Positions 9,827 to 18,476 of a DNA stretch of 64,000 nt are shown here, in pieces. The position numbers and the translations under genes are program-made. Source of the stretch: Bacteroidia bacterium (lineage in GTDB: Bacteria; Bacteroidota; Bacteroidia; 2-12-FULL-35-15); the NCBI GenBank assembly GCA_016786925.1, contig JAEUTU010000043.1, positions 43,365 through 107,364 of the forward strand, in the 5' to 3' direction. How positions within the stretch are numbered: the stretch's first letter is position 1; every line of letters begins with the position of its first letter. Under the pieces are notes generated by a model that did not search any database, was not told the origin of the DNA, and was given only the letters and a program-made list of their open reading frames with translations.

Positions 9827-11323
9827 TTAACCCTTTTTTTTAAGGCTCTGCTTATTCCTGAAAGAGTTCCATTTTCCGGGATCAAAAATGATCAGCAATA
9901 AAAAACCTACAAGGGGTGCCACAACTACCTTATAGCGGACAATTGCACCAACAACCGGACTTGTAAAACCAACCAATGTGTACAAAGAACAGATAACTGC
10001 CATCATAAAAAGCACTAAAACTAGCTGATCCTTTCTTATGCGACCAAAACGAATCACGAATATTAGCCCAAGCAAATAAAAACTGCTTTCCAATATGGCC
10101 AAACAAATTAACCATCCCGATTGTTTATAGGCATCTGTCAGCAAAAACACCGACACGATCTTTTTAGGGATCAACAATAAAAATTGACTTAAACTGCCGT
10201 CCAATTGATCACCCTGAACATAGCTACCTGCCGGACTCGAATCGTATACGATCTTGTAATCTAAACTGTAATCTTGGGGCACAACAGACAAGGTGTCTTT
10301 CGTATTCAAAATAAACTTTTTATAAGTGTATCCCGGCTTCAGACGGCAAGTAGAATCATTCACATAATTCAAAGCATTGTCTCGATTTGCTTGATCAACA
10401 TATATATGATAGCCCGAAGCAAAAAGATAAATACCACCCCTGGATTGCTTTATAAATAACATCTGCTTTTGCTGTAATATTTGAATTGGATCATGCTTCG
10501 GATTAATAAAATGCAGCCCAATGATCAAAATAATTATAGAACCACAAAATATAGCATATACTTTCAGGGCGCTTTTCCATTTAAATTTCACGATCATTGC
10601 ATTGATCAATAAAAATGGCAAGAACACCAGTAGAAGATGTGATTTTATTAGCAGGAGCAAGAAAATACTTAAAACCGAATAAAACAGTGTTTTCTTAGAA
10701 TAACCGGATCGCATTCCGAATTCCGTATAATAAAGCAACATGCCTATTGCTAAAAAAACAAGTGCTTCTTTAAGCACTAAAGAACTCCAAAATAAAATAG
10801 ATGGTGCTAAAAAAATGATTGCAAATAATATCTTACCATTCACTTTAACTTTAGATAAAGCTGCTTTATAGATATAAGTCAACCCTAATAATGATATAAA
10901 GCAAAAAACAATTGTATGTACATGAAATACTCCAAAAGAGAAAAAACGGATGAGCGCATTTAACCGTACGATCGTTCTGGAATCATTTACAACAAAATCC
11001 ATATACCCATCATTCCATGCCATCATACCGGACAAAGCGGGATGTGTGGCATCTGATCCGAAAAACAAATCAAAAAAAGCTTTCTTGTCAGTAAAAAAAA
11101 GATCGTACAGCAACTCTCCATCATGAAAAAAACCAATAGCATCATTGGACGGATAATATCTGACATACAACATCCAACCGAAAATACCAATGCATACTTT
11201 TAAATTGAAGACCGATAAAAAATAGATCTTAGAAACTCCTTCCATTTTAAAAAAAGAGGATCTCCATATCAGCACTGAGAATAGTGCTATAAAAACGAAA
11301 GTAATAAGTACTTGAAAAAACAT
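9827..11323 (-). CDS. polytopic inner-membrane protein of unknown function
   Basis: The 498-aa protein has roughly ten hydrophobic segments and a large soluble loop (about residues 280-375). A segment around residue 175 reads LAPSILFWSSLVLKEA. Similar phrases occur in Bacteroidota proteins loosely grouped with polysaccharide polymerases or GT-C glycosyltransferases, but no catalytic motif can be assigned. It ends with a basic tail (NKQSLKKKG). It is divergent from the acyltransferase gene; a 21-bp palindrome lies between the two starts. No function is proposed beyond a possible envelope-glycan role. Confidence 0.6.
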   Translation of the reverse strand: MFFQVLITFVFIALFSVLIWRSSFFKMEGVSKIYFLSVFNLKVCIGIFGWMLYVRYYPSNDAIGFFHDGELLYDLFFTDKKAFFDLFFGSDATHPALSGMMAWNDGYMDFVVNDSRTIVRLNALIRFFSFGVFHVHTIVFCFISLLGLTYIYKAALSKVKVNGKILFAIIFLAPSILFWSSLVLKEALVFLAIGMLLYYTEFGMRSGYSKKTLFYSVLSIFLLLLIKSHLLLVFLPFLLINAMIVKFKWKSALKVYAIFCGSIIILIIGLHFINPKHDPIQILQQKQMLFIKQSRGGIYLFASGYHIYVDQANRDNALNYVNDSTCRLKPGYTYKKFILNTKDTLSVVPQDYSLDYKIVYDSSPAGSYVQGDQLDGSLSQFLLLIPKKIVSVFLLTDAYKQSGWLICLAILESSFYLLGLIFVIRFGRIRKDQLVLVLFMMAVICSLYTLVGFTSPVVGAIVRYKVVVAPLVGFLLLIIFDPGKWNSFRNKQSLKKKG

Positions 11324-11330
11324 ATACCTG

Positions 11331-11351
11331 AATTACATTTTAAATGTAATT
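11331..11351. promoter_or_regulatory. palindrome between divergent genes, operator candidate
   Basis: Perfect 10-bp arms AATTACATTT / AAATGTAATT are separated by one base. It lies 8 bp outside the ATG of the minus-strand membrane gene and 6 bp upstream of the -7 box of the plus-strand acyltransferase gene. A dimeric repressor bound here could cover both promoters. This is inference from position and symmetry only. Confidence 0.4.
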
Positions 11352-11356
11352 AAAAA

Positions 11357-11364
11357 TAACTTTG
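11357..11364 (+). promoter_or_regulatory. -7 box TAACTTTG upstream of the acyltransferase
   Basis: It matches the Bacteroidota -7 consensus TAnnTTTG exactly. It lies 30 bp before the only plausible start codon (TTG at 11394). No convincing -33 TTG is visible at the usual spacing. Confidence 0.5.
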
Positions 11365-11393
11365 TATAGACACTTTAATGAATTAAGCAGATT

Positions 11394-12515
11394 TTGAATC
11401 CTATTAAGATCAAATATTTTAATCATCTCGATGCACTCCGTCTGATCTGCTTTGGCTTTATATTCTTTCGTCATGGCTTTTTTACCAATGACCGGTCTAT
11501 TGAACAGGAGTTTTTAAAGAGTTGGAGAAAGGACTATTTTAGCGTTTCTGCTGTTGGACTGGATTTTTTCTCTGTCCTATCCAGCTTTCTCATTACTTGG
11601 CTGATCTTAAAAGAATATAAACTCTTTGATGGTTTTAATCTGAAAAATTTTTACATGCGCAGAATTTTAAGAATATGGCCACTTTACTTTTTAATACTCG
11701 CCATCGCTTACATTGCTATTCCTTTTATATGTCATTTCACGGGATATGCAACACCTCAACTTCCACCTGCTTTTTGGATGATCAGCTTTACTACCAATTA
11801 TTATGCGGGATACATCAACGAACATTTTTTATTCTTTCTTTTATTCTTATGGTTCATTGCTGTTGAGGAACAATTTTATCTGGTCTGGGGATTTCTTTTG
11901 AAGTATTTCAAAAAACACCTCACGATCATTAGTATTATTTTTATTGTCAGTTTTCTGATTATTAAAATATTTTTAGGAAGTCCTACATTTCCTGCTTTTT
12001 ACGATACCATCAACTACATTCCCAATTTTGTGATCGGGGCATTTTTTGCACGACTGAGCATTGAACAAAACAATCTCTTTTCAAGCTTAAGAATGTGGAC
12101 AAAAACCAGATGGATACTCGTTTACATCGTATTGCTTTTAGTGCTCGTGTTTTATAAGCCACTTTTTACCGGACCGATGGATCATCTGAAACACATATTT
12201 TTATCTGTACTCTTTGGACTTGTCATTTTTGAAAACACCTGTATCGAAAAACCCCTGTTTAACATTGGAAAATACAGGTTCATCAATTATCTTGGAAAGA
12301 TCAGTTTTGGCTTATATTGCTGGCATGGGGTGGCTATAACCATCATTCTAAAAACAATGGAGGCTGCAGGACACAAAGATAATCTATGGGATGTCTTTTT
12401 ATTCTACCCCCTCATCAGTTTATCCTTAACGATCATTTTATCCATTGTTAGTTTTGAGTTATACGAAAAACGATTTTTAAAATTAAAGCAGTATTTTAGC
12501 GCTCTCGAACAATGA
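11394..12515 (+). CDS. acyltransferase family 3 (OafA/NodX-like) membrane protein
   Basis: The start is TTG: the reading frame is closed by TGA at 11379 and no ATG exists before the conserved region, so TTG is nearly forced. The 373-aa product begins with HLDALRLICFGFIFFRHG, the acyltransferase-3 signature with its catalytic-type His, and has about ten membrane segments. WFIAVEEQFYLVWG and FGLYCWHG are also typical. This family O-acylates surface polysaccharides or peptidoglycan; the substrate here is unknown. Its stop overlaps the pssA start (ATGA), so it is cotranscribed with pssA and the DinB-like gene. Confidence 0.82.
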   Translation: MNPIKIKYFNHLDALRLICFGFIFFRHGFFTNDRSIEQEFLKSWRKDYFSVSAVGLDFFSVLSSFLITWLILKEYKLFDGFNLKNFYMRRILRIWPLYFLILAIAYIAIPFICHFTGYATPQLPPAFWMISFTTNYYAGYINEHFLFFLLFLWFIAVEEQFYLVWGFLLKYFKKHLTIISIIFIVSFLIIKIFLGSPTFPAFYDTINYIPNFVIGAFFARLSIEQNNLFSSLRMWTKTRWILVYIVLLLVLVFYKPLFTGPMDHLKHIFLSVLFGLVIFENTCIEKPLFNIGKYRFINYLGKISFGLYCWHGVAITIILKTMEAAGHKDNLWDVFLFYPLISLSLTIILSIVSFELYEKRFLKLKQYFSALEQ

Positions 12516-13285
12516 ACATAAAAAAACATATCCCTAATGCTATCACTTGCGGCAACTTGTTTTGCGGTTGCTTAGCAATTGTTAGTGCATTCAACGGCAA
12601 TCTGATAGCCAGTGCTTACCTTGTAGGTATTGCTGCTGTACTCGATTTTTTTGATGGCTTTGCTGCCCGTATCTTAAAAGTAAGTGGAGAATTGGGCAAA
12701 CAACTCGATTCATTGGCCGACATGGTAACATTTGGTGTGGTGCCGGGCGTAGTCATGTTTCAACTTGTTGGACAGGCTTGGTGGGGAATGAATATACATG
12801 ATTCTACATTTGATCCGGAATTAAATACACATCTTACCAAATACTATCCATACATTGCATTCATCCCTTTCCTAATCACCATATTTTCTGCTTTACGATT
12901 AGCTAAATTCAATATTGACACACGCCAAACAACTTCATTTATTGGTGTTCCTACTCCGGCTAACAGCATACTTATTTGTTCTCTTCCTCTTATACAAGCT
13001 TTCCAATCTACTTTGTTTGGATTCGACTTTAATACAATTATCACCAATGTTCATTTCTTATTAGGTTTGAGCATACTTATGTCATACCTACTGGTTGCCG
13101 AGCTCCCTTTATTTGCACTTAAATTCAAAAATTTTGGCTGGGCAGATAATAAACTCCGTTTCTCCTTTTTGATCATTTCTGTGCTTTTGTTGGCATTACT
13201 TCAATTCATTGCTATTCCATTTATCATCTTCTTGTACATTGTACTTTCTGTGATCAACAATATGTACACAAAAAATAAAATATGA
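12512..13285 (+). CDS. pssA: CDP-diacylglycerol-serine O-phosphatidyltransferase
   Basis: The 257-aa integral membrane protein catalyses CDP-diacylglycerol + L-serine to phosphatidylserine, the precursor of phosphatidylethanolamine. The CDP-alcohol phosphotransferase motif DG(x)2AR(x)8G(x)3D(x)3D is complete: it begins DGFAAR and ends GKQLDSLAD (about residues 48-70). The N-terminus MNIKKHIPNAITCGNLFCGC is typical of PssA rather than PgsA. It overlaps its neighbours on both sides by 4 bp (ATGA), giving tight translational coupling. Confidence 0.9.
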   Translation: MNIKKHIPNAITCGNLFCGCLAIVSAFNGNLIASAYLVGIAAVLDFFDGFAARILKVSGELGKQLDSLADMVTFGVVPGVVMFQLVGQAWWGMNIHDSTFDPELNTHLTKYYPYIAFIPFLITIFSALRLAKFNIDTRQTTSFIGVPTPANSILICSLPLIQAFQSTLFGFDFNTIITNVHFLLGLSILMSYLLVAELPLFALKFKNFGWADNKLRFSFLIISVLLLALLQFIAIPFIIFLYIVLSVINNMYTKNKI

Positions 13286-13791
13286 ACCTACAGGAAAAAA
13301 TAAAAGCCAATGCGGAATTGCTATTGGCATCTATAAAAGATGTTTCAGAAACCAATGCAACGTTCAAACCCGCAGCCGATAGCTGGAGCATTTTAGAATG
13401 TTTAGAACATATTTTTTTAGTGGATGTAGGCGTATCCAAGACATTGACTGTGGGTCCCAATCAGGAGATCAGCAATGATAAAACAGAGTTGATCGGTGCT
13501 GACAAATTACATCATATCCTTGTCAACAAACGCAAAGAGTTTAAAGTGCCTGCTCCTGATTTTGTAAGTCCTACCGGACGTTTTAAATCATTATCAGAAG
13601 CCACACAAAGCTTGCAGATCATTTTGGATAAGATACAAGCCCATTTAAAGGAACAGGATATTTCAAAAGAGACACAAACCGTGAAACATCCTCGTTTGGG
13701 TGAAATGACCAAAACGGATTGGATACACTTCTTGATCGCTCATACAAACAGACACATAGAGCAAATGGAAGAGATAAAAAAATTATTCTAA
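13282..13791 (+). CDS. DinB-superfamily putative metal-dependent protein
   Basis: The 169-aa four-helix-bundle protein carries the DinB/YfiT pattern: WSILECLEHIFLVD near residue 40 and a C-terminal HTNRHIEQM. The three His (the first in LEHIF, the others HTNRH) are spaced like the superfamily's metal triad. Members include bacillithiol transferases and many uncharacterised proteins; the substrate cannot be inferred. Its ATG overlaps the pssA stop. Its 3' end overlaps the convergent TonB-like gene by 9 bp. Confidence 0.75.
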   Translation: MNLQEKIKANAELLLASIKDVSETNATFKPAADSWSILECLEHIFLVDVGVSKTLTVGPNQEISNDKTELIGADKLHHILVNKRKEFKVPAPDFVSPTGRFKSLSEATQSLQIILDKIQAHLKEQDISKETQTVKHPRLGEMTKTDWIHFLIAHTNRHIEQMEEIKKLF

Positions 13792-14592
13792 AGTAAATTT
13801 AAAGGTGTAGGTACCGCGTTGCTCGGTAATACCTTCCGGACTTGCATTGAATTTTACACTCATAGCTGCCTGGCGGGCTTTTGCATATAGATTAGAACTC
13901 GTAGTTGTAGAACCTCTCATACCTGGAGTTGCTTTGATCACTTTTCCTGCTTCGTTAACAATGATCTCTACTACTACAATTCCTTCTTCTTCTGAATCAG
14001 TCATTTTTTCGGGCTTTTTCACGAGCATACGTCCCTTCAGATCGTAACCGCCACCACCATTATAACCGGGAGTATTATTACCATGACCCGTTCCATCACC
14101 ATCGCCAACACCTTTTTGTGAGCCACTGCCGGAACCACCTGTATTACCATCACCCTCTCCTTTTCCATCGTGTTTATTCTTATTTTTCAATGCAGCTAAT
14201 GCATTTAATAATTCGGTATTCGGTTTTGGTTCTTCTACAGGATTTGCATCTGTTTTTGCATCATTCTTATTATTCGGATTCGTTTTCACAACAGCACTTG
14301 CTTCTGTATCATCCGTAATGATGTTCGGTGAATTATTCGTAACAGCAGGCGCAACGGCAGCTTCCTCGCTCGTTGCAATATCATCATCATTCTGTCCGCT
14401 TCCACCTGCATTCGTATTTCCTAATCCTTCCATGCCTAAACCGATCTCAATTTCAGGAACAGGTTTAATTTCAAATGGAGGAATAGGAGTAATGATCTTC
14501 CAAAAGAAAATGAACAATAATAGCAAGCCGAAAATAAGCGCTGAAAAGCCCATCGCCTGTAACTTACTTCTATTTTCTAATGTAGTATCCAT
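13783..14592 (-). CDS. TonB-like energy transducer, Gly/Asn-rich linker
   Basis: The 269-aa protein has one N-terminal membrane helix (about residues 15-33). A long disordered linker rich in Gly, Asn, Asp and Lys replaces the usual Pro-rich rod. A C-terminal TonB-like fold (about 180-269) reads GIVVVEIIVNEAGKV and YTFKFTLE. It lies 1 bp from exbD and is the last gene of exbB-exbD-tonB. It should transmit proton motive force from ExbB/ExbD to outer-membrane receptors. The unusual linker suggests a different partner from the Pro-type TonB encoded at 15898-16674. A TolA-like role is a less likely alternative. Confidence 0.75.
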   Translation of the reverse strand: MDTTLENRSKLQAMGFSALIFGLLLLFIFFWKIITPIPPFEIKPVPEIEIGLGMEGLGNTNAGGSGQNDDDIATSEEAAVAPAVTNNSPNIITDDTEASAVVKTNPNNKNDAKTDANPVEEPKPNTELLNALAALKNKNKHDGKGEGDGNTGGSGSGSQKGVGDGDGTGHGNNTPGYNGGGGYDLKGRMLVKKPEKMTDSEEEGIVVVEIIVNEAGKVIKATPGMRGSTTTSSNLYAKARQAAMSVKFNASPEGITEQRGTYTFKFTLE

Positions 14593-14593
14593 T

Positions 14594-14995
14594 TTACTTT
14601 TCTGTTGACTTGGTTGCTAATACCATTTTTACACCCAACTTATAACCTATTTGCATCACATCCGCCAGATCCTGAACGGTAAGTGAATTATCTAAACGCA
14701 AAACTACTGTTGGAGATTGTGTACGTTCTACTTCAATTCTGATGGCATTTTCCAGATCGGCAAACGGGATCTTGGTTTTATTCACCGCATATTCATGATC
14801 AGCACTGATGTCGACCGTTACTTGCTGCAAATTCATTTGTTGTGCCGACTTTGAATTCGGTAAGGTCAATTTTAACACACTCGGATTGGCCAAGGTGGAT
14901 ATGATGAGGAAGAATAAAAGCAAGAAGAACATGATATCATTCAATGATTCTGTACTCACTTCGGCTCCTTCTCTATGTCTGCGTTTTAATTTCAT
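14594..14995 (-). CDS. exbD: biopolymer transport protein ExbD/TolR
   Basis: The 133-aa protein has a short basic N-terminus (MKLKRRHREG), one membrane helix starting LNDIMFFLLLFFL, which contains the conserved Asp needed for proton flow, and a periplasmic ExbD domain. Length and arrangement are normal. It lies between exbB (30 bp upstream) and a TonB-like gene (1 bp downstream). Confidence 0.88.
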   Translation of the reverse strand: MKLKRRHREGAEVSTESLNDIMFFLLLFFLIISTLANPSVLKLTLPNSKSAQQMNLQQVTVDISADHEYAVNKTKIPFADLENAIRIEVERTQSPTVVLRLDNSLTVQDLADVMQIGYKLGVKMVLATKSTEK

Positions 14996-15025
14996 TTTAC
15001 AAGATTTAGTAATAATTGATCTTTA

Positions 15026-15778
15026 TTATTTACCCGGACCGTGTAAAATGTCCATAAATTCAACCGATGCTGTTTCCATTTTATTGATGGTTCTATCGAG
15101 CATCGTATTTAAGATATAATAGAAAATGAACGCCAATAATCCGATCACCAAACCGGTTGCGCTGGTGATCATTTTTTGATACAAACCGGTAGAAATAACA
15201 CCAATGCTAATATTGTCAGTTAAGGATATATCATAGAAAATTTTGATAACCCCCGCAATTGTTCCGATAAAACCAAAGATAGGTGCAATACGTCCGATCA
15301 AACTCAATACATTCAAATTCTTCTCCATGCGGTTGATCTCCAGTTTACCAACACTTTCCATAGCCTCTTCAATTTCTTTGATCGGCTTACCCAAGCGACT
15401 CAAACCTTTTTCTACCATTCGTGCTGCAGGTGCAGTTGTATTTTTACACAATGCTTTTGCAGCATCTATGTTTCCATTATGAATATAATCTTTGATGTTA
15501 TTCATAAAATTCTTATCCATTTTTGATAGCTTACTGATCACCATCAAACGTTCGAAGAAATAGAAAATGGTCAATAACAATAGGATCGCCATCGGGATCA
15601 TGATAAAACCACCTTTCATCACCAGGTCAAATACCGAAAGTGTTGCTTCCTGAGCCGGAGGAGGTAAGGTTACTGCAGTAGCAGGAACTTGAGCAGCAAC
15701 GGTGGCTGCACTATCAACTACTTGTGTGGCGGTATTCGTACCACTCACCACCATTTGAATCAAAACAGAATTAAGCAT
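15026..15778 (-). CDS. exbB: ExbB/TolQ/MotA-family proton channel
   Basis: The 250-aa protein has a Ala/Thr/Pro-rich periplasmic N-terminal extension, then three membrane segments (about 52-75, 150-172, 195-218). The family core is present: GRIAPIFGFIGTIAGVIKIF and GLVIGLLAFIFYY. With ExbD it forms the proton channel powering TonB. The start ATG lies only about 28 bp after a minus-strand terminator hairpin, so expression may depend on read-through or on a promoter inside that short gap. Confidence 0.88.
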   Translation of the reverse strand: MLNSVLIQMVVSGTNTATQVVDSAATVAAQVPATAVTLPPPAQEATLSVFDLVMKGGFIMIPMAILLLLTIFYFFERLMVISKLSKMDKNFMNNIKDYIHNGNIDAAKALCKNTTAPAARMVEKGLSRLGKPIKEIEEAMESVGKLEINRMEKNLNVLSLIGRIAPIFGFIGTIAGVIKIFYDISLTDNISIGVISTGLYQKMITSATGLVIGLLAFIFYYILNTMLDRTINKMETASVEFMDILHGPGK

Positions 15779-15805
15779 GTATATTGTTTTTTGTTTTTAT
15801 ATATG

Positions 15806-15835
15806 TAAAAAAGCAATCGCTGGATTGCGATTGCT
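15806..15835 (-). terminator. minus-strand terminator between tonB and exbB
   Basis: Read on the minus strand, a 9-bp perfect stem (AGCAATCGC / GCGATTGCT) with a 6-nt loop is followed by TTTTTT. It follows tonB and precedes exbB, so it either separates two units or attenuates exbB expression. Confidence 0.75.
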
Positions 15836-15897
15836 AAATTAAGTGATGCTTATGCTGTTTTTGTGCTACTTGGATGAACTTATAAACACTGTAATGT

Positions 15898-16674
15898 TTA
15901 TTTTAGTTTGAACTTAACAGGCAAATTACATTGCACACGTACCGGGTTTCCATGATTGATGCCTGGCTTCCATTTCGGCATCATCTTCACCACTCTCATC
16001 GCCTCCTGCTCACAACCATCACCAATTCCTTTTAAAATTTTTACATCGGAAATAGCGCCATCCTTTTCTACAACAAAGGTTAAATAAACTGTTCCTGTTG
16101 TCCCATTTTCCTTAGCGATATACGGATAAACTAAATTGTTCGCTATAAACTGAGCCATTCCTTCCATCTCAGGCATTTGCTGAACAACCAACTCAATTTT
16201 TTCCGGTTCTAGAGGCTTTTTCACAAAAATGGTAGGAATATCTGTTTTCTTTTCGGTGCTATCCACCCCATCCGGATTCGCATCTTTTCTGATCAACAAT
16301 TGATCAGTCGTTCTATCAAGTGTCTTATCCTTATCATCAGATGCTACCATTTGTCCTGAAAAAGATTTTGGAGGTTCGGGCTTATCAGGTGTTTTTATGG
16401 GTTCCACTTTCTTATCGGGTGTCACATCGATTACTGTTCCCATATCAAAAACATCAGGAATGATGTTTCCCATTGTGGCAATTTCGATTTTTTCGCTCCG
16501 GTTGGAAAACCAATAAGCACCAAAGGCTATTAAAGCAAAGAACGATAAAGAAGAAAACATGGCAATTAATAAATTGTCGCTTTGTGATCTTCTGATGGCA
16601 TAAGCGCCATAGTTTTTATTCTTGTTCTCAAATATGAGATCGTTGAATTTCTCGGAGTTGTTGCTGAAGTTCAT
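15898..16674 (-). CDS. tonB: TonB family energy transducer
   Basis: The 258-aa protein begins with a cytoplasmic stretch (FENKNKNYGAYAIRRS) typical of Bacteroidota TonB, one membrane helix (about 35-53), a Lys/Pro-rich periplasmic linker and a C-terminal TonB domain (about 160-258) with GTVYLTFVVEKDGAISDVKI and the terminal VRVQCNLPVKFKL. It couples the proton gradient to TonB-dependent receptors. It lies upstream of exbB but is separated from it by 119 bp that include a terminator-like hairpin. The 237 bp upstream (16675-16911) show no exact TAnnTTTG box. Confidence 0.88.
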   Translation of the reverse strand: MNFSNNSEKFNDLIFENKNKNYGAYAIRRSQSDNLLIAMFSSLSFFALIAFGAYWFSNRSEKIEIATMGNIIPDVFDMGTVIDVTPDKKVEPIKTPDKPEPPKSFSGQMVASDDKDKTLDRTTDQLLIRKDANPDGVDSTEKKTDIPTIFVKKPLEPEKIELVVQQMPEMEGMAQFIANNLVYPYIAKENGTTGTVYLTFVVEKDGAISDVKILKGIGDGCEQEAMRVVKMMPKWKPGINHGNPVRVQCNLPVKFKLK

Positions 16675-16911
16675 GGCTAAAATTTTAAATGGTTAAACTT
16701 GGTTTTGATTAAAAGATGCTTGATCGTTTTGTATTCCATAAATGAAAAGCAAAAATTTTCATTTACTAAAACCAAATTAAGCAGGGGAATCAAAAACAGT
16801 TTATTCCATTTTTGTACTTAATGCCATTAATTCGTAAAGGTAATTGTAGGGGATGCTTTATGCGGTTTTGATATTATAACGCCAAACAAAATACGTTTAT
16901 TGTATGCGTAT

Positions 16912-18009
16912 CTATTTTTTTACCAAAACTGTTGTTGTCGGGTAAGCAAAACTGCTTCCATGTGCATTCACGATCTCAATGATCTTGTAATTGATCTCTT
17001 CGCGTACATCGAGATACACATCGTATTCCAGCGTATCTACAAAATATAGCACCATAATATTGATGGAGCTTGAACCGAATTCATTCAAACGAACACGGGT
17101 CTCTTCTTTTAAGATATGAGAATGATTTTCGATATACTTTTGTATGTCGGCAACGATCAATTTAATTTTTTCGGAAGGAGTATCATAGGTTAAACCAACA
17201 TCAAATTTTGCTCTGCGTTGAATGCGTAAGGATAGATTGTCCAATTCGGAATCAACCAGTTTTTTATTAGGAACCGTTACATAACTTTTTTCCAGGGTAC
17301 GGATGCGCGTACTTCTGAAACCGATCTTTTCCACATGTCCTTCGAGTGAACCGATCCGGATCAGATCACCGATCACAAAAGGTTTATCTAAAAAGATGGT
17401 AAAGGAGCCCAATAAATTCTCGAGTGATTCTTTAGCAGCTAAGGCGATGGCCAAACCTCCAATTCCCAAACCGGCAATCAAAGAGGCGATGTTTAATTTG
17501 AAAACAGCTCCCAATGTAAAGAAGATCGATAAGATCACAACGATCACTTTAATGGCTTCTTTGATAAATGGCACCAATTGGTCATCCGTTTTTGATTCGG
17601 TTAATGAAGCCCTGTGCATTAAGATCAAACCAAAAAAGTCGACAATACGAAGAATGATCCATGTGATAGAAATAGCGATCCCTACTTGAAATGCCCGTAA
17701 AATAACCATGCGCAATCCAAAGTGTTCTACCGACCCGATCTTCCACTCAACCGGGAAATCAAGCCTATCGAAAGCAATATAGAATGTGATCAAAAGAATG
17801 AGCAGTCGCATTGGTTTTTTTGTCAATGCCAATAACTTTTCAAAGCCAACTTCCGTAGAATACTTCTGAACAACCTTAAATACAAACAAGGTCAGCAATT
17901 TGGAAAGGAGCCGCTGGAATATTAGTCCGAGTAAAATAATCCCGGCAAACCAGCAATAACTTTCTATGCTGTTTCCTAAAAATGTACGATGTAAAATATT
18001 TTCTACCAT
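16912..18009 (-). CDS. MscS-family mechanosensitive ion channel
   Basis: The ATG at 18009 (MVENILHR) is preferred over ATG 18060. A TACTTTTG promoter box lies between the two, and the extra 17 residues are not family-like. The 365-aa protein has about four to five membrane helices, then the MscS pore helix (LIAGLGIGGLAIALAAKESL) and beta domain (FVIGDLIRIGSLEGHVEKIGFRSTRI), and a cytoplasmic alpha/beta domain. Such channels release solutes on osmotic downshock. It is monocistronic. Confidence 0.85.
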   Translation of the reverse strand: MVENILHRTFLGNSIESYCWFAGIILLGLIFQRLLSKLLTLFVFKVVQKYSTEVGFEKLLALTKKPMRLLILLITFYIAFDRLDFPVEWKIGSVEHFGLRMVILRAFQVGIAISITWIILRIVDFFGLILMHRASLTESKTDDQLVPFIKEAIKVIVVILSIFFTLGAVFKLNIASLIAGLGIGGLAIALAAKESLENLLGSFTIFLDKPFVIGDLIRIGSLEGHVEKIGFRSTRIRTLEKSYVTVPNKKLVDSELDNLSLRIQRRAKFDVGLTYDTPSEKIKLIVADIQKYIENHSHILKEETRVRLNEFGSSSINIMVLYFVDTLEYDVYLDVREEINYKIIEIVNAHGSSFAYPTTTVLVKK

Positions 18010-18047
18010 TTTATAATCATTATAAATAACAAGAAACCTTGGGTTTG

Positions 18048-18055
18048 CAAAAGTA
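18048..18055 (-). promoter_or_regulatory. -7 box TACTTTTG (minus) for the MscS gene
   Basis: The plus strand reads CAAAAGTA, giving TACTTTTG on the minus strand, an exact TAnnTTTG match 38 bp before ATG 18009. It argues against a start at 18060. Confidence 0.45.
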
Positions 18056-18182
18056 AACATACGCTGAATTTTTTTCTAATATTTTTTTGTTTCAAAAATA
18101 TTTTTTCAGAGTTTTGTATATATAAACAGTTTTAATCATTAAAAACAACCATTTGATTTTGTAAAACAAATTTTCATTTACA

Positions 18183-18425
18183 ATGAAAAAACTTAGCAAT
18201 CTAAAAAAGAGTCCTGCAAAAAAGACAGACAAGTCGAAGGATTCGGGGGAATTAAGAAAGCCAACTAAGCTTAAACCCTTAAAAGAGAAAGAGAAAAAAA
18301 ATTGGAAAAACGCCCTCGAGGATGACGATGAAGATTTTAATTTAGAGGATGACGATCTTAGATTAGATAGCAGTTTTGACGATGATGATGACGATGATGA
18401 TGATTTTTACGATGATAATTTTTAG
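18183..18425 (+). CDS. small charge-block protein: Lys-rich N-terminus, Asp-rich C-terminus
   Basis: The 80-aa protein is split into a strongly basic half (residues 1-43, Lys and Arg dominated: KKSPAKKTDKSKD, KLKPLKEKEKK) and a strongly acidic half (46-80, with nine consecutive Asp near residues 66-74, ending FYDDNF). There is no signal peptide, membrane helix or cysteine. It has an ATG start and its own strong terminator, so it is probably expressed. The function is unknown; polyampholyte proteins of this sort may bind nucleic acid or ribosomes, which is speculation. It stands alone between mscS and anmK. Confidence 0.7.
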   Translation: MKKLSNLKKSPAKKTDKSKDSGELRKPTKLKPLKEKEKKNWKNALEDDDEDFNLEDDDLRLDSSFDDDDDDDDDFYDDNF

Positions 18426-18436
18426 TCGATAAGCAT

Positions 18437-18468
18437 AAAAAAGGCCTCCAAATTTGGAGGCCTTTTTA
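18437..18468. terminator. bidirectional terminator
   Basis: The inverted repeat AAAAAGGCCTCC / GGAGGCCTTTTT has a very short loop, an A-run on the left and a T-run on the right. It serves the charge-block gene on the plus strand and anmK on the minus strand. Confidence 0.88.
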
Positions 18469-18476
18469 TTTATACC

